In this document: positions 1 through 6,202 of the stretch, piece after piece
How the letters are laid out: every line of letters begins with the position of its first letter
How positions within the stretch are numbered: the stretch's first letter is position 1
Source: Blautia sp.
GTDB taxonomy: Bacteria; Bacillota; Clostridia; Lachnospirales; Lachnospiraceae
Reading direction: 5' to 3'
Assembly (NCBI GenBank): GCA_030841965.1
Contig: JAUUSJ010000040.1
Location: 1 to 30,296 of the forward strand
Length of the DNA: 30,296 nt
Notes under the pieces: model-generated
What the model was told of the DNA's origin: nothing
The model's database searches: none
Seen by the model: the letters and a program-made list of their open reading frames with translations, nothing else
Translations under genes and position numbers: made by a program

Positions 1-85
1 ATCAGCGTATGTCGAAAAACCGTGGGAACGAACGTGTTTACGGAGGAGATATCGGATTGCTCTCTTGGCGTCTACCACCACATAC
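1..85 (+). repeat. Repeat family A, right-end fragment at window edge
   Basis: The first ~45 bases match the right half of the full repeat at 2616-2660 (shared GTATGTCGAAAAA, then CGTGGGAACGAACGTG). After that the similarity becomes patchy but still includes a degenerate CTCTCTTGGCGTCT end. The left half, if present, lies outside the window. No coding potential is seen. Confidence 0.6.
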
Positions 86-237
86 CTTACCCCCATCCAT
101 CTCCTTCTATCTCTACCACATACCTCCCTACATTTCCCCAAAAAGAAAAAGAGGGGAAAATCAAACCTTCCCCCTTTACTCTTCTCTCCCTGCTCTGATA
201 ATCATATCACAGGCATACCTCAAGCCTATCTATCTAT
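86..237. other. Pyrimidine-rich non-coding stretch downstream of spoIIQ
   Basis: This stretch lies between the repeat fragment and the spoIIQ stop and holds no convincing gene on either strand. It carries two similar CTACCAC-CATACCT segments (about 73-88 and 113-127). A hairpin with ATTTCCCC/GGGGAAAT arms lies at 132-160, with an A/G-rich loop on the plus strand (T-rich on the minus strand). The hairpin could help end spoIIQ transcription, but no T-run follows the stem on the minus strand, so this is only a candidate. Confidence 0.35.
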
Positions 238-921
238 TTACTCCAAGATTTCCACAGGATTCATTGCCTTTCCATCTTTCTCCACTTCAAAATAAAGATG
301 ACTTCCCTCCAATGTAAAATACTTCGTCGGTTTCGCAACATATCCGATTGTCTCTCCCGCTTCCACTTTATCTCCTGCTTTTACCTTCACTTTTTGAATC
401 TGTCCGTATTTTGCAGTATAGTCGCCACCCATATCTACTGTGACTATCGTGCCATACTTATCATCCTTGGTGATATCTTTCACTGTTCCGCTGTACACAG
501 TTTTTACTTTTGTGTTTTCTGCCGCCTGAATGAACAATCCAGAATTACATTGATACTGGTCTAATGTCTCAAAATACACCGTTGTATCCATACTGTACGG
601 AATAATTACATTTCCAAGCAATGGCCACTCAAGCTTTTCTTTTCCGTCATATCCCTCACTCACCTTCGCAGAAGCCTCTTCTTTTTTCTCTTCCTTTGTC
701 GTTGTACTCTCTTTTGTATTTTCTGTTTTTTCTTCTGTGGAAACTCTACCGCTCACCTCGTTTGTCTGTTCTTTTTCTATCTGCTGCTCTACCAGCTCTT
801 GATTATGTCTTATCTTAAGACTATATAACATGGAAATCGCAGCAACGACAAGAATAATCGTAATAACAGTACCATAGGATATTTTATTCAGTAGATTGAA
901 CTGTTTTCTTGACCCTTTCAT
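238..921 (-). CDS. spoIIQ: SpoIIQ-like stage II sporulation protein (degenerate LytM/M23 domain)
   Basis: Single-pass membrane protein of 227 aa. A short basic N-terminus is followed by one hydrophobic segment (about residues 13-35), a Glu/Lys/Thr-rich linker and a C-terminal M23/LytM fold. In the family, SpoIIQ in the forespore membrane pairs with mother-cell SpoIIIAH to form the engulfment channel. The domain looks catalytically dead: the HxGxD zinc motif reads NSGLF and the HxH motif reads HLY. The start at 921 is preferred because AGAGGTGA (927-934) lies 5 nt upstream; the in-frame ATGs at 927 and 942 overlap or precede that site. It follows spoIID in the same direction, the usual clostridial order, with 181 bp between them. 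No spoIIID is seen downstream within the window. Confidence 0.82.
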   Translation of the reverse strand: MKGSRKQFNLLNKISYGTVITIILVVAAISMLYSLKIRHNQELVEQQIEKEQTNEVSGRVSTEEKTENTKESTTTKEEKKEEASAKVSEGYDGKEKLEWPLLGNVIIPYSMDTTVYFETLDQYQCNSGLFIQAAENTKVKTVYSGTVKDITKDDKYGTIVTVDMGGDYTAKYGQIQKVKVKAGDKVEAGETIGYVAKPTKYFTLEGSHLYFEVEKDGKAMNPVEILE

Positions 922-999
922 TATCATCACCTCTAGTTTCATTTTTTCCAGAAATGATAATAATATACATCATAAAAAGAAAAACTTATAAATCTACAT

Positions 1000-1125
1000 T
1001 TCCCTAAGCTATATTTTCTAAATCCTCTCTCTTAAACCGCCCCCTTAAACCATATTTTTGAAATTTACTCTTTTTTACTATATTTCTGAAGTCTACTCTT
1101 TTTTAATCTATATTTTCCAAATCTA
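1000..1125. repeat. Degenerate ~28-bp tandem repeat at the 3' end of spoIID
   Basis: Four imperfect units of about 28 bp run from the last codons of spoIID into the intergenic region. On the plus strand each carries a variant of ACTCTTTTTTA-CTATATTT-TGAA-TCTAC; clear units start near 1095, 1067 and 1042, with a weaker one near 1003. The spoIID-side copy encodes the final residues (VDLENID). The pattern suggests duplication of the gene's 3' tip. Confidence 0.6.
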
Positions 1126-2032
1126 CATCTCTATAATAATGTTCTAATATCTCCTTATAATTTTTTCCCTGTTTTGCCATCTCGTTGGCTCCATACTGAC
1201 TAAGTCCCATTCCATGTCCTTTTCCAAGAGAAATCATACGAATTTTCCCCTCGTACTCCTCTATATAAAAATTATCTGAGGAGAGAGAAAAAAGAGCCCG
1301 CCATTCTTCGCCTGTTAATTCCTCCTCCCCAATTTTTACCTTCTGCACATATCCAAGCTCTGTTTTTTCCTCTATATGAATAGAATCTAATACATTACTC
1401 TCCTCTATATCTTTTGCCTCCAATTTCGTTTTTATTTTGCTAATTACCTGCGCTTTTGAGAACTCCTTCACATTCATATAATTTTCCGACTCAATATCTT
1501 GATTACTTTCCTCCGACTGCAAATATGCCTTTTCCTTTCCCGTCACTTCCTTTGCACTGACTGTCATTCCAGTATTGCATACATGATATAATGCTTCTAT
1601 ATATTTTTTCTTATATTTTAGCACAACTCCGCTTGTCTTTTGCTGTGCCTGTCTCAATTTCTTCGTCGCCTCACTATATTTTTTTACTCCCAAGTTTTCT
1701 CGAAGTGTCTTTTCGTCGACGGCTCTCACCTCCAGGTCCTTTGCCTTGACCTTCGTCTCATCTCCTATCTTCCGAAGCAGGTTTGTCCGCACAATTACCA
1801 TCTGCGCATTAATCGCCTCCTGCTCCTCCTCCATTGAGATTTCTCCAGCTGTTACCTCCTTTACGTATTCCTCTAAATCGATCGCTCTCTCATCTTCCAA
1901 TATAATCTGAATTCCACTCTCTTTTACCTCATTTTTCTCCGACTCCATCCCCGTCAACAGCATAGTGAAGCAATACGGTAATAGAAATGTCAACATAATT
2001 CCTGTCGTCCATCCTATTATTTGGTCTCTCAT
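1103..2032 (-). CDS. spoIID: SpoIID-like stage II sporulation protein (peptidoglycan lytic transglycosylase)
   Basis: 309 aa. A hydrophobic N-terminal anchor (about residues 5-27) precedes the SpoIID domain. The domain begins with the EYVKEVTAGEIS segment, which holds the expected catalytic Glu, and ends with the family signature GHGMGLSQYGA near the C-terminus. SpoIID cleaves glycan strands during engulfment, with SpoIIM/SpoIIP. The start at 2032 is chosen because GGAGG sits about 5 nt upstream (within 2034-2043). The longer open frame to 2122 would run back through a repeat element. The middle of the protein (about residues 110-230) is charged and poorly conserved. The repeat at 2055-2312 ends about 12 bp upstream of the ribosome binding site, so the natural promoter is either inside or beyond that repeat. 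Confidence 0.85.
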   Translation of the reverse strand: MRDQIIGWTTGIMLTFLLPYCFTMLLTGMESEKNEVKESGIQIILEDERAIDLEEYVKEVTAGEISMEEEQEAINAQMVIVRTNLLRKIGDETKVKAKDLEVRAVDEKTLRENLGVKKYSEATKKLRQAQQKTSGVVLKYKKKYIEALYHVCNTGMTVSAKEVTGKEKAYLQSEESNQDIESENYMNVKEFSKAQVISKIKTKLEAKDIEESNVLDSIHIEEKTELGYVQKVKIGEEELTGEEWRALFSLSSDNFYIEEYEGKIRMISLGKGHGMGLSQYGANEMAKQGKNYKEILEHYYRDVDLENID

Positions 2033-2054
2033 ATTTTCCTCCATTCCTAATTTT

Positions 2055-2312
2055 ATGATGTTGGGGTCAAAAGGTCTTTTGACCCCTTTGCTACCGGATT
2101 GTTCCGCACAATGTGCTCCCACATCTATGTTCCACTCCGGTCGACGCTAAACGGGCATCACTGGCGCCCAGCGCCCTCAAAAACATTCATAATTCGCTCC
2201 TTTTTCTTCGAAAAACGGCTACTTATTCATATTTTTGGCGGGTTCCAAGGTCAAAAATCCTCTCACAAGCAAGCTTGCGTCGGATTTCCGACCTTTTGAC
2301 CCTGCTATCATT
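2055..2312. repeat. Repeat family B, long copy (MITE-like, terminal inverted repeats)
   Basis: The left end ATGATGTTGGGGTCAAAA (2055-2072) pairs imperfectly with the right end TTTTGACCCTGCTATCAT (2295-2312). Inside the left end is a perfect 11-bp inverted repeat, GGGGTCAAAAG/CTTTTGACCCC, at 2063-2086. The right end (about 2247-2305) is itself a hairpin nearly identical to the short copy at 5562-5638. The interior (about 2095-2160) resembles the sequence at 30205-30290. No transposase is encoded. It lies directly upstream of the spoIID ribosome binding site. Confidence 0.7.
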
Positions 2313-2484
2313 TTATGTATATAGTCTCTTTTCCTTTCCTCTTAATATATAATCTATTCTTTTTTGCCTTAGTTTATGAAAAAATCTCTTCCTGAAAAGT
2401 CAATTTTTCCCATCTTTTTCCATCATTTTGCATCATCTATTACTGATAACAAAAAACAGAAAACATTACAGTATTTTTCCAGTA
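2313..2484. other. AT-rich non-coding spacer between repeats
   Basis: No gene is supported on either strand. On the minus strand this would be the region upstream of spoIID beyond the repeat, so it may hold the original sporulation promoter. I could not fit a convincing sigma-E box pair at correct spacing. The AAAAGTCAATTTTT segment near 2396 recurs near 3875. Confidence 0.3.
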
Positions 2485-2690
2485 CACAGCGAAGAGAGTT
2501 TGGAGATATGTCCTCAAAAAACGATAGAGAGTGGAGCGGTTTTTCGATATACTTAGCTTTGCCGCTGGAGCACTGTCTGAGCGCTGAAAGCGCGAGTTTG
2601 CGGGAAGCGGCATATATCAGCGTATGTCGAAAAAACGTGGGAACGAACGTGTTTTTTGAGGACATATCTTCAAACTCTCTTTGCGTCTCT
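2485..2690. repeat. Repeat family A, full copy with 30-bp inverted arms
   Basis: The left arm at 2493-2522 and right arm at 2651-2680 are inverted copies matching at 29 of 30 positions (AGAGAGTTTGGAGATATG, then TCCTCAAAAAAC). Nested inside are further pairing segments (GTTTTTCGATATAC at about 2538-2551 against GTATGTCGAAAAAAC at about 2622-2636) and a GAGCGCTGAAAGCGC hairpin. The whole element can fold into one long branched structure. No transposase is present, so it is MITE-like. Similarity to the copy near 5085 continues about 45 bp past the right arm, so the true boundary may be further out. Confidence 0.75.
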
Positions 2691-2750
2691 CCCCACTACA
2701 GAAATTATCAAACCAACAAAAATTTTATGCTATCTTTATCATTAATTACA

Positions 2751-2779
2751 TTTACCTTTTTCGTGTTTTTTTGTATAAT
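2751..2779 (+). promoter_or_regulatory. Candidate sigma-A promoter for pduU-pduV
   Basis: A -35-like TTTACC (2751-2756) and a perfect TATAAT (2774-2779) are separated by 17 bp. They lie about 50 bp ahead of the pduU start and just after repeat family A. The weak -35 fits either low activity or help from an activator. Confidence 0.45.
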
Positions 2780-2830
2780 TATAATCGAGGTGTTATAGAT
2801 ACATAAATATCTGAAAGGAGATGCGTTATT

Positions 2831-3208
2831 ATGTTTGATGATTTAATAAAAAAAGCTTCTGAGAATAATGATAAGGCTCGTATGATTCAAGAATACGTAC
2901 CTGGAAAACAGATTACTCTCGCTCATCTTGTGACAAGACCTCAGCCTGGTGTTTATAAAAAACTTGGTCTCCCTGATGAATACCACGAGGCCATTGGTAT
3001 TCTGACCATCACTCCGTCTGAGGCTTCTATTATCGCAGCCGATATTTGCTCTAAGGCAGCATCGATTCAACTTGGTTTTGTGGACCGTTTTTCTGGCTCT
3101 GTCATCATCGTCGGTTCTATCTCGAATGCGGAAGCAGCGCTTAGAAGTGTTCTTCACACTTTTTCGACAAAACTCGGCTTTGATGTCGCAGAAATTACAC
3201 GTTCTTAA
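2831..3208 (+). CDS. pduU: PduU/EutS-type BMC shell protein
   Basis: 125 aa with a single circularly permuted BMC domain. The segment IQEYVPGKQITLAHL at residues 19-33 forms the N-terminal beta-barrel strand typical of PduU and EutS, followed by the GILTITPSEASIIAADIC and GFVDRFSGSVIIVG core segments. Family members form hexamers in the facets of the propanediol or ethanolamine microcompartment, with a pore capped by the beta-barrel. The Pdu context favours PduU. About 16 residues precede the barrel strand. An AAAGGAG site sits 10 nt upstream. It is transcribed divergently from spoIID and opposite to the main pdu operon, and pduV follows after 90 bp. Confidence 0.9.
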   Translation: MFDDLIKKASENNDKARMIQEYVPGKQITLAHLVTRPQPGVYKKLGLPDEYHEAIGILTITPSEASIIAADICSKAASIQLGFVDRFSGSVIIVGSISNAEAALRSVLHTFSTKLGFDVAEITRS

Positions 3209-3241
3209 AAGAAGGGCTTGTTAGAAAAAGTATATCAATCG

Positions 3242-3298
3242 AAAGGAGGTAGGCTCTCCTCTCATGACTAAAATCACGAGTATCCGAGCCTAATTATT
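3242..3298 (+). promoter_or_regulatory. Structured translation leader of pduV (SD-bridging hairpin, mini-ORF)
   Basis: A strong Shine-Dalgarno AAAGGAGGT (3242-3250) sits about 48 nt from the pduV ATG, too far for normal use. The sequence between folds: AGGCTC (3251-3256) pairs with GAGCCT (3286-3291), and CTCxTGA (3261-3267) pairs with TCAxGAG (3274-3280). That leaves AATTATT (7 nt) between stem and ATG, so the folded form gives ideal spacing. Alternatively AGGAG (3244-3248) can pair with CTCCT (3256-3260) and hide the site. A 9-codon ORF (MTKITSIRA, 3264-3293) is enclosed in the hairpin. The pairing is read from the sequence; function is inference. Confidence 0.5.
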
Positions 3299-3742
3299 AT
3301 GAAAATAATATTAATAGGTGCTTCTGCTGCCGGCAAAACTACCTTGATTCAACGCCTTAGCGATATGGAAATGAAATACGATAAGACACAGGCCATCGAG
3401 TATATCGGGAATTTTATCGATACGCCAGGGGAATATATGCAAAACCGCTGGTATTGGGGACCTCTCACTGTCACAGCCTATGATGCGGATTTGATTGCTC
3501 TTGTCCAAGATTCAACCTCGGAGGACTGTTGGTTTCCAGGTGGTGTCGCTTTTAAATTCAATAAACCTACCATCGGTATTATCACAAAGGTAGATAAGCA
3601 AGATTCTAATATTAAGCGCTCTATGAATTATCTTGAGTATGCAGGCAGTGATTTAAAAACTGTTTTTTTAACGAGCGCTTATGACGGAACTGGGATAGAG
3701 GAACTTTCCGAATATTTCCATCAATTTCAGAAAAAATCATAA
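3299..3742 (+). CDS. pduV: PduV/EutP-type small GTPase
   Basis: 147 aa, one Ras-like P-loop GTPase domain. Visible motifs are the P-loop GASAAGKTT (residues 7-15), switch II DTPGEY (41-46) and TKVD (96-99) as the NKxD base-recognition motif. PduV and EutP are small GTPases attached to Pdu or Eut operons. Salmonella PduV has been linked to microcompartment positioning, and EutP proteins were proposed to act as acetate kinases in some species. If the latter applied here it could matter, because no pduW kinase is in this window; that is speculative. There is no Shine-Dalgarno sequence at normal linear spacing; see the leader at 3242-3298. Confidence 0.88.
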   Translation: MKIILIGASAAGKTTLIQRLSDMEMKYDKTQAIEYIGNFIDTPGEYMQNRWYWGPLTVTAYDADLIALVQDSTSEDCWFPGGVAFKFNKPTIGIITKVDKQDSNIKRSMNYLEYAGSDLKTVFLTSAYDGTGIEELSEYFHQFQKKS

Positions 3743-3898
3743 TATTTCGTATGAAATCCCCGTCAAGCAGTTATTTCGAGCTATCATAACAAAACTGTCA
3801 CAAATATTAGATGCTTGAAAATCTTCTTCCTAAATAGACATATTAAAAAATACAATATAATCATTTAGTTTATAAAAGTCAATTTTTGTCATTTATAA

Positions 3899-3949
3899 TC
3901 TCCTCTTTGGGAGCCGCAAAAAAAAGCAGTTCTCAAAGAGGACTTTTTT
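3899..3949 (+). terminator. Rho-independent terminator after pduV
   Basis: TCCTCTTT (3901-3908) with GAG pairs with CTC and AAAGAGGA (to 3942) around an A-rich loop, followed by CTTTTTTG. It lies about 155 bp after the pduV stop. Nothing coding is seen between 3743 and 3898. Confidence 0.75.
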
Positions 3950-4088
3950 GTTATTGCACAATTATTTTTGCAATTCTTCCCAGATTATATAGTAAATATA
4001 TACAGTTTCATCTTCTTTATTTCTTATTTTTATGTTATAAATATGGAATAAATGTAAGAAATTTTTGTAGAAATTTTGAAAGTTTTTC
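3950..4088. other. AT-rich intergenic region ahead of the pduF promoter
   Basis: No gene is supported. This is the stretch between the pduV terminator and the pduF promoter; it is A/T-rich on both strands. Confidence 0.3.
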
Positions 4089-4143
4089 ATAATTTGCTGG
4101 ACAAATTATCGGAAAAGTGGTATATTAAATCTAACACTAGTGT
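4089..4143 (+). promoter_or_regulatory. pduF promoter with two palindromic operator candidates
   Basis: TGGACA (4098-4103), a 17-bp spacer and TATATT (4121-4126) form a good sigma-A-type promoter. A perfect inverted repeat ATAATTTG-ctgga-CAAATTAT (4089-4109) covers the -35 box. A second perfect 10-bp palindrome ACACTAGTGT (4134-4143) sits near the expected transcription start. Both are placed where a regulator would control polymerase. Confidence 0.5.
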
Positions 4144-4182
4144 GCATTTAAAACTATATAAAATTGGATAGGAGGTTTTATG

Positions 4183-4878
4183 ATGGCTCAATATATTGGT
4201 GAGTTTGTCGGAACATTGTTACTTGTTTTACTTGGTGATGGCGTTTGCGCTAATGTTAGTTTGAACAATTCTGGTTTCAAAGGTGCAGGTCCAGTGATTA
4301 TTACGATTGGATGGGGTCTTGCTGTTGCACTTCCAGCCGCTGCTTTTGGTGGTATTTGTGCTGCTTCGTATAATCCTGCTCTTACAATTGCACTTTGTGT
4401 AGACGGTACTTTGGGATGGGATATTTGTGCCGGATACATTATCGCAGAGATGCTTGGTGGTTTCTGTGGTGCCGTTCTTGTTTGGATTACATTCAAGCCT
4501 CAGTTTGATTCTTCTGCTGAACTAGGTGATGGATTACGGGGTGTTTTCTGCTGTTCTCCTGGTGTAAGGAATCTTCCTTATAACTGTTTACAAGAAGCAG
4601 TTGCTACATTCTGGTTAGTATTTGCAATCAAGGCTTGCCCAGGACCTATTGGAAGTCTTGCTGTATTTATGATTATTATGTCCGTTGGTATGTCCTTCGG
4701 AGGTATGACAGGATACGCATTGAATCCAGCTCGTGATACCGCTCCTCGTATTGCATTTGCATTATTGCCAATCAAAGGAAAGACAGACCCTGACTGGGGA
4801 TACGCTTGGGTACCTATCGTTGGTCCTATTATCGGCGCCATTGTCGCTGTATTGCTTTACGGAGCATTACCATTATAG
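4183..4878 (+). CDS. pduF: Glycerol/propanediol uptake facilitator (MIP family, PduF/GlpF-like)
   Basis: 231 aa integral membrane channel with about six hydrophobic segments and two half-helix NPA motifs: SYNPALT (first, about residue 65) and ALNPARD (second, about residue 182). The Asp after the second NPA-Arg is typical of aquaglyceroporins rather than water channels. It would let glycerol or 1,2-propanediol diffuse into the cell. The ATG at 4183 is 7 nt from GGAGG (4171-4175); a second ATG at 4180 is closer than usual, so the start could be one residue earlier. It has its own promoter and a strong terminator, so it is a single-gene unit beside the main operon. Substrate preference between glycerol and propanediol cannot be read from the sequence. 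Confidence 0.88.
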   Translation: MAQYIGEFVGTLLLVLLGDGVCANVSLNNSGFKGAGPVIITIGWGLAVALPAAAFGGICAASYNPALTIALCVDGTLGWDICAGYIIAEMLGGFCGAVLVWITFKPQFDSSAELGDGLRGVFCCSPGVRNLPYNCLQEAVATFWLVFAIKACPGPIGSLAVFMIIMSVGMSFGGMTGYALNPARDTAPRIAFALLPIKGKTDPDWGYAWVPIVGPIIGAIVAVLLYGALPL

Positions 4879-4907
4879 AATAAAATTCAATTTGAATCAT
4901 ACATAGG

Positions 4908-4961
4908 AAAGGAGCTTTTGTAAAATTAAAAGACTATAATTTTACAAAAGCTCCTTTTCAC
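4908..4961. terminator. Strong bidirectional terminator between pduF and small ORF
   Basis: A perfect 20-bp inverted repeat has arms at 4908-4927 and 4938-4957 and a 10-nt loop. The arms carry A/T-rich ends, so it can serve pduF on the plus strand and the 26-aa ORF on the minus strand, whose stop at 4968 faces it. Confidence 0.8.
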
Positions 4962-4967
4962 TGCAAG

Positions 4968-5048
4968 CTATTTTTTCTTCCAATTCTTCAACATAATATA
5001 AAAAGCTATCGCCGCAATAATAATAACAATATGTACCAAATACTCCAT
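4968..5048 (-). CDS. Small single-pass membrane peptide (26 aa)
   Basis: A 26-codon ORF with a hydrophobic stretch VHIVIIIAAIAFYIML between a short acidic N-terminus (MEYL) and a basic tail (KNWKKK), the layout of a single-pass membrane peptide. It is preceded by AAGGAGA with 5 nt to the ATG and followed by the bidirectional terminator, which supports real expression. It is not recognised as a named family. Its position between pduF and the 63-aa membrane protein does not by itself tie it to propanediol use. Confidence 0.5.
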   Translation of the reverse strand: MEYLVHIVIIIAAIAFYIMLKNWKKK

Positions 5049-5082
5049 CTTACTCTCCTTCTTTCTCCAAAACACTAAGATT

Positions 5083-5190
5083 TAAAACCGTGGGAACGAA
5101 CGTGTTTTTTGAGAACATATCTACAAACTCTCTTTTCGTCTCCCCCACTACATCAATTATCCAATTAACAAAAATTCTACGCTATTGCAT
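5083..5190 (+). repeat. Repeat family A, right-end fragment
   Basis: Bases 5083-5140 match the right end of the full copy at 2631-2690 with few changes (CGTGGGAACGAACGTG and a TTTTTTGAG right-arm segment). Weaker similarity continues to about 5190, matching 2691-2735 (CCCCACTACA, then AATTATC, then AACAAAAATT). The left half is absent. It sits directly upstream of a sigma-A-type promoter, as the full copy does for pduU. Confidence 0.65.
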
Positions 5191-5197
5191 AAAAACC

Positions 5198-5226
5198 TTG
5201 ACACTCTTTGTATTGTATCTTACCAT
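5198..5226 (+). promoter_or_regulatory. Sigma-A-type promoter of the 63-aa ORF
   Basis: A perfect TTGACA (5198-5203), a 17-bp spacer and TACCAT (5221-5226) lie about 50 bp ahead of the 63-aa gene, which carries its own AGGGAGG site (5261-5267). Confidence 0.6.
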
Positions 5227-5276
5227 AAAACATACGAAAAGAAAACATAATTCCACAAAAAGGGAGGCTTATCAAC

Positions 5277-5468
5277 ATGATAAATCCATATATATTTACA
5301 GTAATCGGGGCTATCCTGGCTATAATCGGTATCGTCCTTTTTCAGACAGGAAAATCCATGCAAAAGAAAAACTCACAAAAGGGTTCTCCGCTTGTTTTAA
5401 TTGGTTTTATCCTGCTCACTATAGGGCTTATTTTTATGCTCACAGCAGTCCGAGCTATATTTAGCTAG
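5277..5468 (+). CDS. Small two-helix membrane protein (63 aa), unknown function
   Basis: 63 aa with two hydrophobic helices: residues 5-22 (YIFTVIGAILAIIGIVLF) and about 39-59 (SPLVLIGFILLTIGLIFML onward). A polar, Lys/Gln-rich loop (QTGKSMQKKNSQKG) joins them. This is a small helical-hairpin membrane protein, not recognised as a named family. It has its own promoter (5198-5226), an AGGGAGG site 9 nt from the ATG and its own terminator, so it is very likely a real single-gene transcript. It converges on pduT. Confidence 0.7.
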   Translation: MINPYIFTVIGAILAIIGIVLFQTGKSMQKKNSQKGSPLVLIGFILLTIGLIFMLTAVRAIFS

Positions 5469-5478
5469 TTGAATACAA

Positions 5479-5535
5479 GAAAAAGCCTTCTTCGAGACCG
5501 ATAAGTTATTCTTATCATCTCAAGAAGGCTTTTCC
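5479..5535. terminator. Bidirectional terminator between the 63-aa ORF and pduT
   Basis: A long hairpin: AAAAGCCTTCTT-GAGA pairs with TCTC-AAGAAGGCTTTT, with an inner GATAAG/CTTATC stem. The A-rich left flank and T-rich right flank allow use from both directions, which fits the convergent genes. Confidence 0.85.
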
Positions 5536-5561
5536 TTATAAAATTAACACTCTAATTATCT

Positions 5562-5638
5562 AAATGATGTTGGGGTCAAAAATCCTCTCACAAGCAAGCT
5601 TGTATCGGATTTTCGACCTTTTGACCCTGGTATCATTT
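5562..5638. repeat. Repeat family B, short copy
   Basis: The left arm (5562-5581, containing GGGGTCAAAA) and right arm (5619-5638, containing TTTTGACCC) are imperfect inverted copies. Nested inside are AATCC/GGATT and ACAAG/CTTGT stems, so the whole element is one long hairpin. It is nearly identical to the right end of the long copy (2247-2312). Its right arm overlaps the first two bases (5637-5638) of the pduT stop codon. Confidence 0.7.
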
Positions 5639-6185
5639 AAATTAAGCTATCAATCAAATCTTTATGAGGAGATGCAATGACAGAAGTACTTGTCACTTCT
5701 CCGCTTACTCCCAATGTATTCATACATGCCTGAATCGCAGATTTCACCGAGGAAACTTCTCCTGTGATAATGAAAAATCCTTTTCCGCCGAGACCTCTTG
5801 CAATTCTGATATCCACGATATCAACTTTCGCTGCCTTTACAGCGATATCTGCTGCGATAATCGATGTCAATGCAGAGATTGTCTCAACTGTACCGATACT
5901 CTTAATCTCGCCCGCTGTATTAATACCAGAGATGGCTGGCAATACTCTATCATCGATATTATCCAAAATATGCTGCTCAATCAAATATACATCTGCAACT
6001 ATCTCTGCTTTGCTCATAGCTGCCTTTACTGGTCCTACGTGACCGCCGACGATGATAACATATTTTCCTGGACAAATAGGAGTAGCCAATAATAAATCTA
6101 CATTACCTGCTTTTAACATTTCATCTGCCGTCTGAATGCCGACAGGAATACTTTTTACTTCTACAAATCCAACTGATTTTTTCAC
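5637..6185 (-). CDS. pduT: PduT BMC shell protein with Fe-S pore cysteine
   Basis: 182 aa with two tandem BMC domains (about residues 4-80 and 95-175). PduT forms pseudohexameric trimers in the facet and binds a 4Fe-4S cluster at the central pore through Cys38. Here the Cys in ATPICPGK is exactly residue 38, so the cluster is expected. It probably passes electrons through the shell to or from PduS, encoded just upstream. The start is GTG, with GGGGTG 7 nt upstream and 17 bp after the pduS stop. It is the last gene of the main operon, ending at repeat B and converging with the 63-aa gene. Confidence 0.93.
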   Translation of the reverse strand: MKKSVGFVEVKSIPVGIQTADEMLKAGNVDLLLATPICPGKYVIIVGGHVGPVKAAMSKAEIVADVYLIEQHILDNIDDRVLPAISGINTAGEIKSIGTVETISALTSIIAADIAVKAAKVDIVDIRIARGLGGKGFFIITGEVSSVKSAIQACMNTLGVSGEVTSTSVIASPHKDLIDSLI

Positions 6186-6202
6186 TGTGTAACACCCCTT
6201 TT

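Noticed and set aside
9..317. Open frames on the plus strand at the left edge (102 and 76 codons)
   Set aside because: They run through repeat fragment A, a low-complexity pyrimidine stretch and the antisense of spoIIQ; no ribosome site and no family-like sequence.
2376..2798. 140-codon plus-strand frame between spoIID and pduU (and the 80-codon minus-strand frame inside it)
   Set aside because: Both lie across the inverted-repeat element at 2485-2690; the composition follows the repeat, with no start signal or recognisable protein.
5090..5464. 124-codon frame overlapping the 63-aa gene
   Set aside because: Starts in repeat A and crosses the promoter and ribosome site of the 63-aa gene in another frame.
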